From contig CAJKKJ010000017.1 of assembly GCA_905200435.1 (NCBI GenBank), forward strand, positions 1 through 8,903: a DNA stretch of 8,903 nt. The letters run 5' to 3'. This document shows positions 6,311-8,903 of this stretch, one piece after another; positions within the stretch are counted from its first letter, which is position 1; every line of letters starts with the position of its first letter. The position numbers and the translations under genes were made by a program. Below the pieces are notes generated by a model. The model ran no database searches. It saw only the letters and a program-made list of their open reading frames with translations, and had not been told where the DNA came from. The DNA comes from an uncultured Bacillota bacterium (GTDB lineage: Bacteria; Bacillota_I; Bacilli_A; RF39; UBA660).

Positions 6311-6754
6311 ATGAAAAAAGATTGAAAATATTTTAACAGTAAGTAGAATAATATCGTCTTTAATTTTACTAAAATGTAATGGAATTATTTTCTGGATACT
6401 TTATACAATATGTGGTATAACAGATACACTTGATGGATTATTTGCTCGTTTAACAAACACTCAAAGTGATTTTGGAAGTAAATTTGATACCATAGCGACA
6501 CCTTTTTAGGACTCGTAATATTAAAAAAAACATATAAAATAATAAATATTAAAATATTTGTTTTACCTCTCTTACTCAAATTAATCGCACTTGTTATAAA
6601 TTATAAAAAAACATTCATACCACATACTTTTCTTAATAAAATAACAGGTTTTTTAATCTTTTTATTTGTGTACATAAAAAGCAAATATTTTTTGCGCGTA
6701 ATATATTTTTTTAGTTTACTAGCATCTATTTATGATTTATATTTAGGTGTTTAA
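6311..6754 (+). pseudogene. Broken CDP-alcohol phosphatidyltransferase gene
   Basis: The frame with the family signature runs through about 6321-6496: D-G-x2-A-R-x8-G-x3-D is complete at about 6432-6488, and the last aspartate of the x3-D appears only after a shift at 6495-6497. From 6497 the frame two positions on stays open to TAA 6752-6754 and encodes the expected hydrophobic helices, including H-T-F-L-N-K-I-T-G. Restoring one base at 6496 gives a perfect DGx2ARx8Gx3Dx3D catalytic motif. A second shift seems to lie at the start: ATG 6311 comes into frame if the A6 run at 6314-6319 has one A fewer. The repaired product would be about 148 residues, a short phospholipid-synthesis enzyme joining a CDP-activated lipid to an alcohol. 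There is no ribosome binding site or promoter; the ATG abuts the upstream terminator. Gene decay is likely, though consensus error is possible. Confidence 0.75.
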
Positions 6755-6772
6755 ATAATTTCTACAAAAAAA

Positions 6773-6801
6773 TTCACAAAGAAAACAAAATATGATAAAA
6801 T
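6773..6801 (+). promoter_or_regulatory. Sigma-A-type promoter with extended -10 for the LiaF-like operon
   Basis: The -35 TTCACA (6773-6778), a 17-base spacer and -10 TAAAAT (6796-6801) preceded by TG at 6793-6794. The AAAGGAGG site (6811-6818) follows the expected start point near 6808. An alternative TATAAT at 6801-6806 has no -35 at usual spacing. Confidence 0.6.
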
Positions 6802-6824
6802 ATAATTATTAAAGGAGGAAATAA

Positions 6825-7499
6825 ATGAAAAATTTAGGAAACATAATATGGGGGCTTTTATTTATAATAATAGGGTTAATAGTTGGATTAAATGCATTTG
6901 GAATAACCAAAATTGACATTTTCTTCGATGGATGGTGGACACTATTTATTATCATACCTTGTTTTGTAGGCTTAATTAAAGATAAAGATAAAACAGGAAG
7001 TATTATAGGCTTACTAATTGGTATAACTTTATTACTATGCTCATTAGACGTATTCAATTTTGAAATGGCATGGAAACTAGCTTTACCAGTAATTCTAGTA
7101 TTAATTGGTTTATCAATTATATTTAAAAACACTATAAACCAAAAAGATTTTAAGATAATCGAAAAACTAAATCAAGAAAAAGACGATGCAATATGTGCAA
7201 CATTCAGCGCTCAATCAGTAAACTTTGAAAATGAAAAATTTAATGGAACAGATTTAACAGCAGTATTTGGTGCCATAAAATGTGATCTAAGAAAAGCTAT
7301 AATAAAAAAAGATGTTGTAATAAATGTAAGTACAACATTTGCTGGTGTTGAAATCTATATTCCTGAAAATGTAAAAGTAAAAGTAAAATCTACATCAATA
7401 TTTGGTGGTGTTGATGAAAAAAGGAAAAATGATGTTCAAGATGGACCAATTATTTACATAAATGCTACATGCATGTTTGGAGGAGTAGATATTAAATGA
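6825..7499 (+). CDS. LiaF-like membrane protein (LiaI-LiaF-TM plus toastrack domain)
   Basis: A 224-residue protein. Four hydrophobic segments (about 5-25, 37-53, 58-76, 83-100) form the LiaI-LiaF-TM region, opening with N-I-I-W-G-L-L-F-I-I-I-G. The soluble C-terminal part (about 123-224) is a LiaF C-terminal/toastrack beta domain, marked by T-A-V-F-G-A, F-A-G-V-E-I-Y-I-P, F-G-G-V-D and the closing M-F-G-G-V-D-I-K. Family knowledge: LiaF-type proteins sit in the membrane and restrain or tune envelope-stress signalling to cell-wall antibiotics, usually through a LiaRS two-component pair; no such kinase or regulator is in this window. It is the first gene of an operon, with its own promoter and a strong ribosome binding site. 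Its TGA overlaps the next gene's ATG (ATGA). It is not necessarily the orthologue of B. subtilis LiaF, so no symbol is given. Confidence 0.85.
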   Translation: MKNLGNIIWGLLFIIIGLIVGLNAFGITKIDIFFDGWWTLFIIIPCFVGLIKDKDKTGSIIGLLIGITLLLCSLDVFNFEMAWKLALPVILVLIGLSIIFKNTINQKDFKIIEKLNQEKDDAICATFSAQSVNFENEKFNGTDLTAVFGAIKCDLRKAIIKKDVVINVSTTFAGVEIYIPENVKVKVKSTSIFGGVDEKRKNDVQDGPIIYINATCMFGGVDIK

Positions 7500-8164
7500 C
7501 AAATGCTCAAAAAGTAATTAAATTATGTGCACAAGCATTTGCAATATTTTTAATATTTACAATTATATCTGCCGTATTAACAGGCTTTTATGGAATTGGT
7601 ATGGCTATTAATGGAAAAAATAAAGAAAATGATTCGAAAGATTTAGAAATAATATCATGTGAAAACTATAATGAAGCATTAAATGAAGTAATTATAAATA
7701 CAATGTATAGTGATTTAGAAATAAAAAAATCTGATACATTTAAAATAGAATCAAACAATGCCGTAAAATGTAAAGCCAATAATGGAACGATTAAAATAGA
7801 AGATAAAAATAAGTGGAAAAAAAATAAACTAATTGTATATTTACCATCTCTATCAAAACTTAAAATTGATACAGGCGCAGGAAGTTTAGACATCGAAGAA
7901 ATAAATGCTAATAATATAAAATTAAGTTTAGGTGCTGGTTTAACAACCATAAAAAATATAATTGCATCAACTGCTAAAATAGATACAGGAGCAGGTAAAC
8001 TAGTAATTGAAAATAGTATAATTGAAGATTTTGATTTTGATATGGGTGTTGGAAGTGCAGAAATAACAACAAATATAGCAAATGAAGCAGATATAGATGC
8101 TGGAGTCGGAAGTCTAAAACTAAACTTAATTGGTTCTAAAATGGAATATATGTTAAAAATATAA
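7496..8164 (+). CDS. DUF4097/toastrack envelope protein, truncated by in-frame TAA
   Basis: A 222-residue reading frame with one N-terminal membrane segment (about 12-36) and then an extracytoplasmic stack of beta-helix repeats of about 20 residues, each built on a G-A-G or G-V-G turn: D-T-G-A-G-S-L-D-I (125-133), S-L-G-A-G (144-148), D-T-G-A-G-K-L-V-I (163-171), D-M-G-V-G (182-186) and D-A-G-V-G-S-L-K-L (201-209). This is the DUF4097/toastrack family, which often accompanies LiaF or PspC proteins in envelope-stress loci. The start overlaps the LiaF-like stop (ATGA), and GGAGGAG at 7479-7485 gives good spacing. Translation stops at TAA 8162-8164, but the same frame continues with two more repeats to 8293, so the protein has lost its last 42 residues, or the TAA is a sequence error. 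It may still fold, since most repeats remain. Confidence 0.8.
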   Translation: MTNAQKVIKLCAQAFAIFLIFTIISAVLTGFYGIGMAINGKNKENDSKDLEIISCENYNEALNEVIINTMYSDLEIKKSDTFKIESNNAVKCKANNGTIKIEDKNKWKKNKLIVYLPSLSKLKIDTGAGSLDIEEINANNIKLSLGAGLTTIKNIIASTAKIDTGAGKLVIENSIIEDFDFDMGVGSAEITTNIANEADIDAGVGSLKLNLIGSKMEYMLKI

Positions 8165-8293
8165 AAAGGAATCGGAAATATAGACGTTGATGGCGAAAAA
8201 ATAAAATCAGATGAAGCTATGGGAAATGGTGGAAAAGATATAAAAATTGATGGTGGAGTAGGATCAATAAAAGTTGATTTTACCGAAAAATAA
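8165..8293 (+). pseudogene. Detached 3' end of the DUF4097/toastrack gene
   Basis: In the same frame as the gene ending at 8164, 42 further codons run to TAA 8291-8293. They carry two more family repeats (K-G-I-G-N-I-D-V-D-G and D-G-G-V-G-S-I-K-V-D-F), and the second is the usual closing strand of DUF4097 proteins. Frame is kept on both sides of the stop, so one base change (GAA or AAA to TAA) explains it better than an indel. There is no start codon or ribosome binding site of its own. Confidence 0.7.
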
Positions 8294-8325
8294 AAGAAGA
8301 AAAATTAAATTTTTTCTTCTTTTTC
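8292..8325 (+). terminator. Rho-independent terminator after the LiaF-like operon
   Basis: A 13-bp stem (8292-8304 with 8311-8323), mostly A-T with two G-C pairs, around the loop TTAAAT, with T-richness continuing on the 3' side. It overlaps the second TAA of the toastrack gene, not the premature one, which supports 8293 as the original gene end. Confidence 0.65.
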
Positions 8326-8410
8326 TATATCTATATTACCACAAAATCAAGAATTTTTCAAGTCTAGTAATTATCCAAAAAAAGAGTATTAAATATATGG
8401 AGGCAAAAAA

Positions 8411-8903
8411 ATGAACGAAATTATATTTAAAAAAAATGATTTACTTGAATTAAAAGAAATAAAACTTACAGAAAACAAAAACTAAAATTAATTGAAAATA
8501 AAAATCAAAATTTAAAAAAAGAAAAAAATCTAAAAAATGAATACTATGATATCAGCGCATCAACGATAATTAATAAAATAATGATTAATTATAAAAATAA
8601 TACTTTAGAACAAATAGAAAGAAAAATAACATATAAACCAAATCCTAGAATGAATAATAAAAAATATATGCAATTAATAGAAGAATTAACAGATAATATA
8701 AACGCTGAAACCATAATTAATAATGTAAACTCTATACTAGATTTAATAGATATATTTGATTATTTTAATATACCAAGCATTGAACTAAACAAAATATTTA
8801 ATACATTAAATATAGTTGAAATAATGGCATTAAAAAACTATTATAGCCTAAATGATTCATACATAATAAAAAAACTAGATAATTACATTGCAAACAAAAA
8901 AGA
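8411..8903 (+). pseudogene. Unrecognised coiled-coil-rich gene, early frameshift, runs off the window
   Basis: ATG 8411 follows GGAGG (8399-8403) at ideal spacing, but its frame stops after 24 codons at TAA 8483. The -1 frame is open from 8449 through the window end (about 150 codons, no stop). The two join at the A5 run 8477-8481; one extra A there would make a single continuous protein. The joined product starts with a charged K/E/N-rich segment likely to be a coiled coil (about residues 10-45), followed by a helix-rich, N/I/L-heavy region with P-N-P-R and D-Y-F-N-I-P-S stretches. I recognise no domain, signal peptide or membrane segment in the visible part. It may be a frameshifted pseudogene, a homopolymer error, or less likely a programmed shift; an intact version could also start at ATG 8581. 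The 3' end is outside the window. Confidence 0.55.

Noticed and set aside
6809..7132. Minus-strand open frame opposite the LiaF-like gene
   Set aside because: Covers the plus-strand membrane helices and promoter region, with no start signals of its own.
8700..8903. Resemblance of the D-Y-F-N-I-P-S region to BTB-type helical repeats
   Set aside because: The similarity is a few residues in low-complexity I/N/L-rich sequence and cannot carry a domain call.
1..8903. CRISPR array, tRNA/rRNA genes, insertion sequences or attachment sites
   Set aside because: No regularly spaced repeats, cloverleaf-like G+C-rich islands, transposase/integrase motifs or paired terminal repeats were seen by eye.

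Overview
This is an A+T-rich stretch (roughly three quarters A+T by eye) with every supported gene on the + strand, short gaps, overlapping start/stop codons and strong GGAGG-type ribosome binding sites. The families present (YutD, DUF4015 glycosidase-like, LiaF/toastrack proteins, Clp-type AAA+, Firmicutes-style pseudopilin, BspA/DUF285 surface repeats) point to a low-GC Gram-positive bacterium, probably one of the small-genome uncultured gut Bacilli/Mollicutes-related lineages. TGA is a stop here: three genes end on TGA and tryptophan is TGG throughout, so it does not use the Mycoplasma/Spiroplasma code. The lineage is inference; the code use is read directly.

Layout. (1) 2-3266: the 3' end of a BspA-like surface protein, then a membrane-anchored SH3/DUF4015 putative glycosidase, YutD and an orphan pseudopilin, packed closely enough to be one transcript. 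(2) 3280-3763: a small LysM-only protein whose Shine-Dalgarno lies in a hairpin and whose start codon is not obvious, closed by a terminator. (3) 3799-5664: a tightly overlapping cassette of a thioredoxin-like lipoprotein, a lone Clp-NBD1-type AAA+ ATPase and the tRNA methyltransferase TrmL. (4) 5691-6308: an isolated transcription unit with extended -10 promoter, a single-pass membrane protein with a long acidic tail, and a terminator. (5) 6311-6754: a decayed CDP-alcohol phosphatidyltransferase gene. (6) 6773-8323: an extended -10 promoter, a LiaF-like protein and a translationally coupled DUF4097/toastrack protein interrupted by an in-frame TAA, then a terminator. (7) 8411-8903: the start of an unrecognised coiled-coil-rich gene with an early frameshift, running off the window.

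Much of the content concerns the cell envelope: surface adhesin repeats, cell-wall-directed domains (SH3, LysM, DUF4015), a pseudopilin, a lipoprotein and a Lia/Psp-like envelope-stress pair. The most unusual intact element is the lipoprotein/AAA+ pair, where the ATPase keeps its nucleotide-handling residues but has lost the aromatic substrate-gripping pore loop of Clp unfoldases. The other striking pattern is that three of the four genes after 6300 are broken, which means either local gene decay or consensus errors. I found no tRNA, rRNA, CRISPR, transposase or recognisable defence system.
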